This document shows, piece by piece, positions 7,540-15,971 of a stretch of 64,000 nucleotides of DNA. The DNA is taken from positions 3,658,001-3,722,000 of the forward strand of contig NZ_CP063373.1 in NCBI RefSeq assembly GCF_015160855.1. The letters run 5' to 3'. The DNA comes from Streptomyces ferrugineus. Lineage in GTDB: Bacteria; Actinomycetota; Actinomycetes; Streptomycetales; Streptomycetaceae. The translations under genes were made by a program, and so were the position numbers. The notes beneath the pieces were generated by a model that was not told where the DNA came from, ran no database searches, and saw only the letters and a list, made by a program, of their open reading frames with translations. How positions within the stretch are numbered: the stretch's first letter is position 1; each line of letters starts with the position of its first letter.

Positions 7540-10113
7540 TCACTCGTGCGCGATGGCCGCCAGCACATTCATGCGCGATGCACGCAACGCCGGCAGCAGC
7601 GCCGCCACGACACCCACGACCGCCGAGCCGATCACCACCGCCGCGATGGTGCCCCAGGGGATCGCCAGCGCCGTCATGCCCTGCAGCGCCAGCACCTGCT
7701 GGGTGCACACGCCCCACACCAGCCCCAGGGCGAGGCCCAGCACCGCGCCGAACACGGCGATCACCACCGACTCCAGCCGGATCATCCGGCGCAGCTGCCG
7801 CCGGGCGAGCCCGATGGCCCGCAGCAGCCCGATCTCCCGGGTGCGCTCCACGACCGACAGGGCGAGGGTGTTGACCACGCCGAGCACCGCGATGATGATC
7901 GCGAGGCCCAGCAGGGCGTACACGAGATAGAGCAGTACGGCGATCTGGTCGTGCACCAGGTCCTTGTAGTCGGCGATGTCGCGGACCTGCACCTGCGGAT
8001 AGGGGTCGAGCGTCCTCTCCAGGCCGGCCCGCAGATCGTCCGGGCCGGTGCCGGAGGCGGCGTTGACGTACACGGCCGCGTCCTGCCCGCCCGGCGCGTA
8101 CTCCTCCAGCGTGGCCAGGCTGAAGAAGATCCCGCCCTGGCCGCCGAACCCGTCCGCGGACTCCTGGTCGGTGAGGGCGCCCACCGTCAGCTCGGCCCGC
8201 CGGTCGCCCTGGAACTCGACGGGGACGGTGCTGCCGAGCCGTACGCCGTGGTCCTCGGCGAAGTCCTTGTCCATGGCGAGGTGGCCCGCCGCGAGCGCGT
8301 CCGCGGTGTCGCCCTGGGCGTAGGTGATGTTGGCGACCTCGTCGAGCTCGGGTTCGTAACCCGCGGCGGTCGTCTTCACGCGGTCGCCGTCCGGGAGCCG
8401 CAGCGCGATCGTCGTGAACTGCGAGCGTACGACGAGCCCCACGCCTTCGGTGTCCTGGATCCGCTCGGTGATCTCCCGTGGGAAGGGCACGAAGTTGCCG
8501 TTCTGCACCACGAAGTCGGCGCCCAGCGTCTTGTCGATCTGCTGGTCGAACGACTTGGTCATCGAGGCGCTGGCCACCGACATCCCGCCCACCAGCGCGA
8601 GGCCGACCATCAGGGCGGCCGCGGTGGCGCCGGTGCGGCGCGGGTTGCGCAGGGCGTTGCGCTGGCTCATCCGGCCGATCGAGCCGAACAGCGCGGGGAA
8701 GGCCCCGCCGAGGACCCGGATGACGGGCCGCACGAGCAGCGGTCCCGCGATCACCGTCGCGATCAGGGTCAGGAGCACACCGAGGCCCAGCAGGGACGCG
8801 GCCGACGACGTCTTCGAAGCCACCGCGCAGCCCACCAGCGCCGCCGCGCCGGCCGCCCCGACCACCGAGCCCAGCACCGCGCGCAGCCGCAGCGGCCGCC
8901 CGATCTCGGCGATCTCCGCGTCCGCCAGGGCCGCCATCGGCGAGACGCCCGCCGCCCGCCGGGCCGGGAGGTACGCCGCGACGAAGGTGACGCCCAGGCC
9001 GACCACGTACGCGGTCACCGGCGTCCCCCAGCCGATGACCATCTCGGTCGTCCTGATGTTCATCCCCATCAGGCCCATCAGCTCGATGAGCCCCACAGCC
9101 AGCCCGATACCGGCCGCGAGGCCCGCCGTCGAGCCGACCAGGCCGAGCAGCAGCGCCTCGGTGAGCACCGAGCGCCGCACCTGGCGCCGGTCCGCGCCGA
9201 GCGCCCGCAGCAGGCCCAGCTCACGGGTGCGCTGGGCGATCAGCATGGAGAAGGTGTTGACGATCAGGAACACGCCGACGAGGACCGCCACCCCGGCGAA
9301 GCCGAGCATGACGTACTTGATGATGTCGAGGAATCCGCCGAGCTGCTCGACGTCCGACTCGGCCTGCTCGCCGGCGGTGCGCAGCTCGTAGGCACCGCCG
9401 TCGGCGCCGAGCGCGTCGGCCACCCGCCGCTTCAGCTCGGGATCGCTGACGCCGTCGGCCGCGTCGAGGGAGATGCTGGTGGCGCCCTCGGGGTCGCCCA
9501 GCAGCTTGGTCTGCGCGGTCGGGGTGTCGAAGAAGACCAGCGCGGCGCCCGGGTTGGTGGTGGTGAAGGTGACGATGCCGACGACCTCGACCGGGAAGGA
9601 GCCCTCCTGCCCGATGACCGTGAGGCGGTCGCCGATCCGCACGTCCTTGCTGTCGGCGGTGTCCGCGTCGATCATGACCTGCCCGTCGCCCTTCGGGGCG
9701 TGACCCGAGGTGAGCTCCACGGGGCTGCGCTCGGTCGGGTTCCAGGCGGTGCCGATGGTGGGGGCGCCGGTGGTCGGGCCCACCGACTCGCGGTTCTCGT
9801 CGGCGACGGTGAGGCCCTCCACGTCCACGTCCGCGCGGGCCGCCGTGACGCCGTCGACCCGGGCGAGACGATCGGCGAGCGAGGCCGGCAGGGTCAGGGT
9901 CTGCCCCGAGGGGATCGTCTCGTCGAGGGTCTCCCTCGGGGTGACGGTGACATCGGCGGCGGTCGACGCGAAGAGCCGGTCGAAGGTGCGGCTGACGGTG
10001 TCCGAGAAGATCAGGCTGCCCGCGACGAACGCCACGGAGAGGATCACCGCCAGGGCGGAGAGCAGCAGCCGCCCCTTGTGGGCGAGGAAGCTCCGGAGCG
10101 TCGCTTTCAGCAC
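7540..10113 (-). CDS. ABC transporter permease, FtsX/MacB type
   Basis: 857 residues with two FtsX permease modules. The first has a membrane segment at 15-37, a large extracytoplasmic domain (about 40-245) and three membrane segments (about 262-400). The second repeats this after about 480, with a second extracytoplasmic domain and a final three-helix block ending near 850. ERTREIGLLRAIG and QRTRELGLLRALG are the coupling helices that touch the ATPase. Such permeases export lipids, lipoproteins or peptides, or act by mechanotransmission, rather than importing. It follows the ATPase gene with a 4-nt gap and works with it. Confidence 0.93.
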   Translation of the reverse strand: MLKATLRSFLAHKGRLLLSALAVILSVAFVAGSLIFSDTVSRTFDRLFASTAADVTVTPRETLDETIPSGQTLTLPASLADRLARVDGVTAARADVDVEGLTVADENRESVGPTTGAPTIGTAWNPTERSPVELTSGHAPKGDGQVMIDADTADSKDVRIGDRLTVIGQEGSFPVEVVGIVTFTTTNPGAALVFFDTPTAQTKLLGDPEGATSISLDAADGVSDPELKRRVADALGADGGAYELRTAGEQAESDVEQLGGFLDIIKYVMLGFAGVAVLVGVFLIVNTFSMLIAQRTRELGLLRALGADRRQVRRSVLTEALLLGLVGSTAGLAAGIGLAVGLIELMGLMGMNIRTTEMVIGWGTPVTAYVVGLGVTFVAAYLPARRAAGVSPMAALADAEIAEIGRPLRLRAVLGSVVGAAGAAALVGCAVASKTSSAASLLGLGVLLTLIATVIAGPLLVRPVIRVLGGAFPALFGSIGRMSQRNALRNPRRTGATAAALMVGLALVGGMSVASASMTKSFDQQIDKTLGADFVVQNGNFVPFPREITERIQDTEGVGLVVRSQFTTIALRLPDGDRVKTTAAGYEPELDEVANITYAQGDTADALAAGHLAMDKDFAEDHGVRLGSTVPVEFQGDRRAELTVGALTDQESADGFGGQGGIFFSLATLEEYAPGGQDAAVYVNAASGTGPDDLRAGLERTLDPYPQVQVRDIADYKDLVHDQIAVLLYLVYALLGLAIIIAVLGVVNTLALSVVERTREIGLLRAIGLARRQLRRMIRLESVVIAVFGAVLGLALGLVWGVCTQQVLALQGMTALAIPWGTIAAVVIGSAVVGVVAALLPALRASRMNVLAAIAHE

Positions 10114-10117
10114 GGGG

Positions 10118-11041
10118 TCAGGTCTCCTCGGGCGACGCGGGCGACGCGGGCGGCTCGGGCGACGTCGGCGACGTCGGCGAGGGTTCGTCGGCCGCCGGTA
10201 TCGCCCCCGGCGCGGGCCCGCCGTCGTCGAACTGGCTCCGGATCACGTCGAACCCGGGGGTCTGGGGGTTTCCCCCGGTGAAAAGGCGCATGCGTTCCAG
10301 CACGGCCTCTGCAGTCGGCCGCTCCATCTCGTCGACGATCCGTCCGTCGCCCAGGAAGAGCACCAGGTCGGAGTGGGCGGCGGCGCCCGGGTCGTGGGTG
10401 ACCATCACGACGGTCTGCCCGAGCTGGTCGACGGCCTCGCGCAGGAAGCCGAGCACCTCCAGGCCGGCCCGTGAGTCGAGGTTGCCGGTCGGCTCGTCCG
10501 CGAAGATCAGCTCCGGCCGGGAGGCGAGCGCGCGGGCGCAGGCGACGCGCTGCTGCTGGCCGCCGGAGAGCTGGGCGGGGCGGTGCCCCAGGCGGTCCCG
10601 CAGCCCGAGGGTGTCGATGACCTGGTCCAGCCACTTCTCGTCGGGCTTCTTGCCCGCGATGTCCATGGGCAGGGTGATGTTCTCGGCCGCGTTCAGAGTC
10701 GGGATGAGGTTGAACGACTGGAACATGAACCCGATCCGGTCCCGCCGCAGCCGCGTCAGCTCGCGGTCCTTCAGCCCGGTGATCTCGGTGTCGCCGAGCC
10801 ACACCTGCCCCGCCGAGACGTTGTCGAGGCCCGCCAGGCAGTGCATCAGCGTGGACTTTCCCGAGCCCGACGGCCCCATGACCGCGGTGAAGCGGCCGCG
10901 CGCGATGTCCACGTCCACCGCGTCGAGGGCGAGCACCGTCGTCTCGCCCGAGCCGTACGCCTTGGTCAGGCCACGGGCGCGGGCAGCGATCCCGTCCGCC
11001 GACGCGGAGCCCGGGACGTGCTGGGCAGCTGCAGTGGACAA
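10118..11041 (-). CDS. ABC transporter ATP-binding protein, MacB/LolD type
   Basis: 307 residues from a TTG start. Walker A GPSGSGKS (about residue 55), Q-loop MFQSFN, signature LSGGQQQRVACARAL, Walker B ELIFADEPTGNLDS and H-loop VTHD are all present. The NLDSRAG and TGNLD features are those of the MacB/LolD group that pairs with FtsX-like permeases. The frame is open to 11212, but the TTG at 11041 follows GAGGAGG with a 6-nt gap and removes a poorly conserved N-terminus. The C-terminal ~65 residues are Pro/Ser/Glu-rich (PTSPTSPEPPASPASPEE), a likely flexible tail. It forms an operon with the next permease gene. Confidence 0.93.
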   Translation of the reverse strand: MSTAAAQHVPGSASADGIAARARGLTKAYGSGETTVLALDAVDVDIARGRFTAVMGPSGSGKSTLMHCLAGLDNVSAGQVWLGDTEITGLKDRELTRLRRDRIGFMFQSFNLIPTLNAAENITLPMDIAGKKPDEKWLDQVIDTLGLRDRLGHRPAQLSGGQQQRVACARALASRPELIFADEPTGNLDSRAGLEVLGFLREAVDQLGQTVVMVTHDPGAAAHSDLVLFLGDGRIVDEMERPTAEAVLERMRLFTGGNPQTPGFDVIRSQFDDGGPAPGAIPAADEPSPTSPTSPEPPASPASPEET

Positions 11042-11196
11042 AACCGCCTCCTCGCGGACGTAACGACCCTCATCTTCGCCGAGCGTAATGTGATCCAGCG
11101 CACGTCGGGTATCCGCCGAAGGTCCCGGTCGTTCTCCGTCCCAGGTCGGGCCCCTGATATCGATGTAAGGGGCATGCTCCACCCCTGGACGCACTC

Positions 11197-11226
11197 TTGC
11201 CGTTGCTAGCACTCCCGCGCTAGCTT
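11197..11226 (+). promoter_or_regulatory. sigma-70-type promoter and operator of the RHH/Fic module
   Basis: TTGCCG (11197-11202), an 18-nt spacer and TAGCTT (11221-11226) make a good housekeeping promoter. The -10 ends 6 nt before the ATG at 11233, so the transcript is probably leaderless. Within the promoter the hexamer GCTAGC occurs twice (11205-11210 and 11219-11224) with an 8-nt spacer, forming a symmetric site that would place a ribbon-helix-helix dimer pair on the promoter. Autoregulation by the encoded antitoxin is inferred. Confidence 0.65.
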
Positions 11227-11232
11227 CGAAGC

Positions 11233-11472
11233 ATGGCGAAGACCCAGCTGAACGTGAGAGTGGACGAGGGTACGGCCCGCGCCGCCCGCGAGCGCGCCCT
11301 GGCCCGCGGCATGAGCGTCAACCGCTACATCGAGGAACTGGTCAAGCAGGACACCGGCGAGGTCGGTCATACGTTCGTCGAGGCCGCGGCCGATTTCATG
11401 AAGCAGTACGAGTCGGTGTTCGCCGAGGAGTTCGGCGCCGACCGCGAGGGCTCGCGCGAAGGTCGCCACTGA
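11233..11472 (+). CDS. ribbon-helix-helix antitoxin-like protein
   Basis: 79 residues. The N-terminal KTQLNVRVDEGTARAARERALARGMSVNRYIEELV (broken here as KTQLNVRVDE / TARAARERALA / SVNRYIEELV) is a CopG/Arc-type ribbon-helix-helix: the strand binds DNA and the two helices dimerise. The acidic C-terminal half (ADFMKQYESVFAEEFGAD) would contact the toxin. It is followed after 4 nt by a Fic/Doc-like gene, and its promoter holds a symmetric GCTAGC site. The pair looks like a type II toxin-antitoxin operon. Confidence 0.8.
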   Translation: MAKTQLNVRVDEGTARAARERALARGMSVNRYIEELVKQDTGEVGHTFVEAAADFMKQYESVFAEEFGADREGSREGRH

Positions 11473-11476
11473 ACCG

Positions 11477-11851
11477 TTGAGCGAACTGCATATCGACCTC
11501 GCCTGGCTGCTCATGCTCGCCGAGAAGCGGACGCCGGGGGACCCCCAGGTCTCCGACTGGGGAGCCCTCGTCGCCGCCGTGGCACGCCATCAGGCCGAGA
11601 TATTCGACGTCCCCGTCTACGACAGCCCGCACGCCCGGGCCGCCGCCCTCCTCCAACTGCTCATCCACGTCCCCGCGCTGGAGCGCTCCAACGCCCTGTT
11701 CGCCTCCGCGGTCGCCTACGCCTACCTGGTCGCCAGCGGCCTCAAGGTCGTCACCTCACCCGAGCAGGTACGCGACCTGGCCCGGCTGGTGAAGAGCGGC
11801 GAGGCCTCGGTGCAGGACATCGCGCGGGAACTGCGGCAGTGGAGCCTGTGA
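11477..11851 (+). CDS. Fic/Doc-like toxin with degenerate active-site motif
   Basis: 124 residues from a TTG start. Length, helical content and the segment LLQLLIHVPALERSNALFASAVAYAYL (split: LLIHVPALERSN and ALFASAVAYAYL) resemble the Doc branch of Fic proteins, whose catalytic loop is HxFx(D/E)xNKR. Here the His (about residue 64) and an Asn (about 72) remain, but the Phe is missing, the spacing is longer and the Lys-Arg that handle the nucleotide phosphates are replaced. It could be an inactive or divergent Fic domain. It is paired with the upstream RHH gene, and similar Streptomyces genes are annotated as Fic-family toxin components. Confidence 0.6.
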   Translation: MSELHIDLAWLLMLAEKRTPGDPQVSDWGALVAAVARHQAEIFDVPVYDSPHARAAALLQLLIHVPALERSNALFASAVAYAYLVASGLKVVTSPEQVRDLARLVKSGEASVQDIARELRQWSL

Positions 11852-11874
11852 CGTGTGGCAGTGGAGCCTGTGAC
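11835..11874. repeat. 18-bp direct repeat across the toxin stop codon
   Basis: GGCAGTGGAGCCTGTGAC is found at 11835-11852 and again at 11857-11874, separated by 4 nt. The first copy contains the last codons and stop of the Fic-like gene; the second abuts the stop of the convergent methyltransferase. It looks like a recent tandem duplication of the gene end. Confidence 0.85.
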
Positions 11875-12563
11875 TACCGACTGACCGGCGGCCGCCATGC
11901 CGTGCCCAGCGTGCAGTACGACGAGGGCAGCGCCGGCCCCTGCTCCGGCACCATCACCCGCCGGCAGGGGCCGAGTTCGAAGCCCGCCTCGCGCAGTGCA
12001 GCGACCGGGTCCCGGGAGACATGGCAGCCGCCGCTCAGCAGCGGCCACACCGTCCGGTCCAGCGCCCGCTGCGTGAGGAGCATCGCGCGGCCGCCGCCCC
12101 GGCCGTGCTCGAAGAACCGCACCATGCCGCCCGGCCGCAGCACCCGCCGCACCTCGGCCAGCGCCCGCGGCACGTCCCGCACGCTGCACATCACCAGCGA
12201 CAGCACCACCGCGTCGAAGGCCTCGCTCTTGACCGGCAGCGCCTCCGCCACGCCCGGCGCCACATCCACCGGCACCCCGGCGCGCAGCGCGGACTCCACC
12301 GCCAACTTCCGCAGCATGCGCTCCGGTTCGATGGCGACGACCTCCGACACCGCCCGCGGATAGTGGGCGAAGTTCAGACCGTTGCCGGCGCCGATCTCGA
12401 TCACCCGGCCGGACAGCCCGGCCAGCAGCCGGTCGCGGATGTCGGCCATGCCCATCCGTGTCTCGGCGTTGACGCTGACCCGGGCGTAGAAACGGGCGAA
12501 CAGCGGGTGGTGCACGGCATCCCGTGGCACCTTGCCGGAACCGGTGGCGGACCTCGGGGCCAT
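11874..12563 (-). CDS. class I SAM-dependent methyltransferase
   Basis: 229 residues. Motif I VIEIGAGNGLNF (about 54-65) binds S-adenosylmethionine; the acidic residue after strand 2 is in VVAIEPERML; motif IV region FDAVVLSLVMCSV and the post-motif GGMVRFFEHGRGGG follow. This is the Methyltransf_11/25 type, near the group of phospholipid- or quinone-methylating enzymes, but the substrate is not clear. GGGAGG in the palindrome CCTCCCGGGAGG (12569-12580) serves as its ribosome-binding site. Convergent with the toxin gene. Confidence 0.88.
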   Translation of the reverse strand: MAPRSATGSGKVPRDAVHHPLFARFYARVSVNAETRMGMADIRDRLLAGLSGRVIEIGAGNGLNFAHYPRAVSEVVAIEPERMLRKLAVESALRAGVPVDVAPGVAEALPVKSEAFDAVVLSLVMCSVRDVPRALAEVRRVLRPGGMVRFFEHGRGGGRAMLLTQRALDRTVWPLLSGGCHVSRDPVAALREAGFELGPCRRVMVPEQGPALPSSYCTLGTAWRPPVSR

Positions 12564-12664
12564 GGGGACCTCCCGGGAGGACGGGACTCATTCTCGATTG
12601 TCCCCCGTTCGGGACCGGCGCACCCCCGCTGTCGCCGCGGCTGTCGTCCGAGCGGGGCCCCGCC

Positions 12665-13351
12665 TCAGCCGATGAAGTCCCGGACCTGCTCGTACACGCC
12701 GTGATCGTTGTTCATGTCAGTGTGCGAGACACAGCCCACTTCGACGTTCGTCGCGCCGCTCAGGATCGCGGTGGTGTCGGGAGTCAGCGCGTCGTCACAG
12801 TTCGACCAGTAGCTGGCGTACGACACACCGCCCGGGGTCTCGTCACCGGAGTTCAGCGCGGTCAGGAACGAGCTGCCGGTGTTCATCTCCGCGCAGGAGG
12901 TGTACAGCCACGCGCACCACGAGGCGGTGGACGTGCCGTGGTTCACGCCGGCCGTCGAGACGAAGTCGTCCACGTACGACGTCCCGCTGAGGTTCTTGAG
13001 GTAGTAGCGGGCGCTCAGCGCGCCCATGGAGTGCACGACCAGGTCGACCTTCGAGGCACCGGTCCGGGCGAGCACGTCCTTGATCTCGGTCGCGAGCCGC
13101 TGGGCGGTGGTGGCGTTCGACTGGGCCCAGTCGTACGACCAGGCGTCCAGCTCGGCGGAGGAGTAGCCGTCGGCCTCGAAGTAGCCGGCCCAGTCGTCCC
13201 AGCTGCTCGCCGAGCTGCTCAGGCCGTGCACGAAGACGACGGGATCGTGGGCGGCCGCCTGCGCGGGTGTGGGGGAGAGGGACAGTGACAGAAGGAGCGA
13301 TGAGGCCGCGGCCGTCAGAACCGTGGCGATGCGACGCTTGTGGCGCTGCAT
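12665..13351 (-). CDS. secreted class 2-like lipase/esterase
   Basis: 228 residues. Signal peptide 1-32 (twin basic start RHKRR, hydrophobic core, ending AQAAA). Alpha/beta hydrolase: [13 protein letters not shown] oxyanion region (about 35-47), nucleophile elbow VVHSMG (Ser about 107) and the late acidic and His residues near HTDMNNDHG. Several Cys ([23 protein letters not shown]) suggest disulfides in the exported enzyme. It resembles the extracellular triacylglycerol lipases/esterases of Streptomyces. A CCCCGCT...AGCGGGG hairpin (12624-12657) just downstream may terminate it. Confidence 0.9.
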   Translation of the reverse strand: MQRHKRRIATVLTAAASSLLLSLSLSPTPAQAAAHDPVVFVHGLSSSASSWDDWAGYFEADGYSSAELDAWSYDWAQSNATTAQRLATEIKDVLARTGASKVDLVVHSMGALSARYYLKNLSGTSYVDDFVSTAGVNHGTSTASWCAWLYTSCAEMNTGSSFLTALNSGDETPGGVSYASYWSNCDDALTPDTTAILSGATNVEVGCVSHTDMNNDHGVYEQVRDFIG

Positions 13352-13465
13352 GATGCCTCCTGAAACGTGTGGGGTTGTCAGGAGTGTCGAGCCGGTCTAC
13401 GCGCGCCGCATCGGCGAAATCGCCGGTCTTTACGCTTCAACTGACCCGCCAGTAACGTCATCTGT

Positions 13466-15961
13466 GTGGTGACCCCGGTGAACCCCCCACCTCTCGACCG
13501 CACTTCGCCACCGCAGCCGACGGACGCGTGGCGAGCGTCGGCCGCCGCCCTTCCCGAAGGGGTCCGTGTCCGGGTGCTGCGCGCGGTGTACGGCGATCCG
13601 CGCGCCGCCGCCGAACTGGCCCCGCGCCTCACCGACCGCCAGGCGACGGGCCTCGACCCGCTCCCCACGGAACCGGCCGACCAGGCGCCGGCGCTGCTGC
13701 GCGAACGCCGGGCGGAGATACGGGCGTTGCCCGACGACACACGCCTGCTGCTCCTGCTCGCCGCCGCCGACCAGTACCCGGTCCCCACCGACGCCTTCCT
13801 GCGCGCCGTCATGGCCGCCCGCCTCGACACCCGGTCCCTGGACACCGCTGAGGCGGCCGGGACCGCGCACGCCGGGGCGGGCGGCGTGGTGTTCCGCGAC
13901 GCGTGGACGCGGATCGCGGCCTACGAGACGGGCTCCCCGGCCGACCGGCGCGACGTCCACCGGCTGCTGGCCCGCGTACTGCGCGGCGAGGGCGAGACAC
14001 CGTGGCGTTCCTGGCACCGGGGCGCGGGGGCGGTCGGCCCCAGTGGGCGGCTGGCCGCGGAACTCGGCGTGGCCGCGGGCAAGGCGGCCGGCGCGGGGCG
14101 GCTGCCGTTGGCGCGGGCCCTGGCGGAGCGGGCCGCCGCGCTGTGCCCGGACCCGTCCCGGCGGTCCCGCCTGATGGCCCGGGCCGCCGGATACGCCTGG
14201 CGGTCGGGCGACGGCGACCGGGCGCGCAGGCTGGCGGCGGCCGTGGCCGACGACGCGCTGAGCGGGGTGTTGGCGCTGCGGTCGGGGAACGCGACGGAGG
14301 CGTTCGACGCGCTGCTGACGGCGGTGGTTCGGGCAGCGAACGCACCGACGCCGGCCACCGCCTCCGACGCCACGTCAGGTCGCGCCGTCACTGCCGCCTC
14401 CGACGCTGCCTCGGGTTGTGGTGTCGCTGCTGTCTCTGATGCCGGGTCGGGTTGTGGTGTCGCTGCTGTCTCTGATGCCGGGTCGGGTTGTGGTGTCGCT
14501 GCCGTCTCCGATGCTGCCTCGGGTCGCCGTGCCACCGTCGCCTCCGACGCCACTCCAGGTCGCGGCGTGACCCCCGCCTCCGACGCCACTCCGGGTCGCC
14601 GCGTCACCCCCGGCTCCGTCACCCACCTCCTCGCCCGGGCCACCGAGGCCGCCATCTACACGGGAGACCTGCGCCGCCTGCGTGAGGCGTCCCGGGTCGC
14701 CGACCGGCTCGGGGTTGTGCAGCCCGGCACCCTGGGCGGGCTCGTCGCCGCGTTCGACGGGCGGTACGAGGACGCGCGCGACCTGCTGAAGGCGGCGGCC
14801 GGGCGGTGCGGGCCGGGTGGCGACCCCACTGTCCTCATCCACGCCGGGATCGCCGCCCTGCTTCTCGGCGACCACACCCGCGCGGCCACCGCGACCCTGC
14901 GGGCCACCGCCTCCGCCCGGACGCGGGGCGCTCCGGTGACCGTGCCGCAGGCGATGGAGTTCCGGGCGTACGCCGACTTCTGGACCGGGCGCCCCCGGGC
15001 CGGTGAGGCCGCCGCGGCCGATGCGCTGTGGCAGGCCCACGCCACCGGTCAGGACAACGGTGCCTGCCATCTGCAGGCCGCCCTCGCCATGTTCGCGGCG
15101 CTCACCGCCGACGCCGACGTCTGCCGCGAACGCGCCGCGACCGCACGGTCGTACGCCCTCGCCCGCGGCCTGGGCCTGCCCGCGGCCCTCGCCCAGTGGG
15201 CGCTCGCCTTCCTCGACCTGAGCAGCGGCCGCTACGCCGCCGCGGCCGCCCGGCTGCGCGCCCTCGCCGGATTCGGCCCCGGCCACGGCCACCGGGCCAT
15301 CCGCCATCTGGCCACCCCGCACTATGTGGAGGCCGCCGTCCGCACCGGCGACACCCGGGTCGCCCGTGTGGCACACGCCGACTACGAGCGCTGGGCCGAC
15401 ACCGTCCGCAGCCCCGACGACCTGGCCCTCAGCGCCCGCTGCCGAGCCCTGCTCGCCCCCGGCGCGGAAGCCGTCGACCACTACCGCGCGGCACTCGACC
15501 TGCACTCCCACGGCACCCGGGACTTCGAACGGGCCCGCACGGAGCTGCTGTTCGGCAGTGCCCTGCGCCGGCTGCGGCGCCGTACGGAGGCACGCGACCG
15601 TCTGCACAGCGCTCTGGAGGCCTTCGACTCCTTCGGCGCCCCGCACTGCGCGACCCAGGCCCGCACCGAACTGCGCGCCCTGGGCACCCCGGCCGTCCCG
15701 GGACAGAGCAGCCCCGACACCCCCGTCTCCCGCCTCACGGCCCAGCAGTTCCTGATCGCCCGCATGGCGGCCGAGGGTGCCACCAACCGCGAGATCGCCG
15801 CCCGCCTGGCCCTCAGCCCGCGCACGATCGACCACCATCTGCGCGGTGTCTTCACCCGCCTGGGCATCCGCTCCCGCATCGAACTGGTACGGATCGTCGC
15901 CGAGGGCGAAGCCGACCAGCGGACGAACCCAGCGAGACAAGAAGACGGCACGAGGGACTGA
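13466..15961 (+). CDS. LuxR-family regulator with internal tandem repeat
   Basis: 831 residues. A C-terminal LuxR helix-turn-helix (about 755-815: LTAQQFLIARMAAEGATNRE then IAARLALSPRTIDHHL) is preceded by a long all-helical TPR-like region. It looks like the large ATP-binding LuxR (LAL) group, but no Walker A or B motif is visible: the protein starts inside what would be the region after the ATPase. Residues about 296-385 are an expanded Ser/Asp/Ala/Gly-rich repeat encoded by imperfect 36-nt units, with T-ending codons rare elsewhere in this window. Two adjacent GTG codons (13466, 13469) can start it. Target genes unknown; it lies 10 nt before the convergent bioD. Confidence 0.82.
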   Translation: MVTPVNPPPLDRTSPPQPTDAWRASAAALPEGVRVRVLRAVYGDPRAAAELAPRLTDRQATGLDPLPTEPADQAPALLRERRAEIRALPDDTRLLLLLAAADQYPVPTDAFLRAVMAARLDTRSLDTAEAAGTAHAGAGGVVFRDAWTRIAAYETGSPADRRDVHRLLARVLRGEGETPWRSWHRGAGAVGPSGRLAAELGVAAGKAAGAGRLPLARALAERAAALCPDPSRRSRLMARAAGYAWRSGDGDRARRLAAAVADDALSGVLALRSGNATEAFDALLTAVVRAANAPTPATASDATSGRAVTAASDAASGCGVAAVSDAGSGCGVAAVSDAGSGCGVAAVSDAASGRRATVASDATPGRGVTPASDATPGRRVTPGSVTHLLARATEAAIYTGDLRRLREASRVADRLGVVQPGTLGGLVAAFDGRYEDARDLLKAAAGRCGPGGDPTVLIHAGIAALLLGDHTRAATATLRATASARTRGAPVTVPQAMEFRAYADFWTGRPRAGEAAAADALWQAHATGQDNGACHLQAALAMFAALTADADVCRERAATARSYALARGLGLPAALAQWALAFLDLSSGRYAAAAARLRALAGFGPGHGHRAIRHLATPHYVEAAVRTGDTRVARVAHADYERWADTVRSPDDLALSARCRALLAPGAEAVDHYRAALDLHSHGTRDFERARTELLFGSALRRLRRRTEARDRLHSALEAFDSFGAPHCATQARTELRALGTPAVPGQSSPDTPVSRLTAQQFLIARMAAEGATNREIAARLALSPRTIDHHLRGVFTRLGIRSRIELVRIVAEGEADQRTNPARQEDGTRD
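14353..14620 (+). repeat. 36-nt tandem repeat inside the LuxR gene
   Basis: About seven in-frame degenerate units. The core copies beginning at 14411, 14447 and 14483 are nearly identical over 36 nt, each encoding SGCGVAAVSDAG-type dodecapeptides. Flanking copies are more diverged. The period is a multiple of three, so copy-number change keeps the frame. There are no spacers, so it is not a CRISPR array. Confidence 0.9.
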
Positions 15962-15971
15962 GACACCCGGC

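Noticed and set aside
7546..10281. A 911-codon plus-strand frame opposite the ABC permease
   Set aside because: His/Arg/Gln-rich shadow with no domain; the FtsX permease on the other strand is clearly the gene.
14353..14620. CRISPR-like periodic repeat
   Set aside because: The 36-nt units are contiguous, without unique spacers, and stay in frame within a protein gene.
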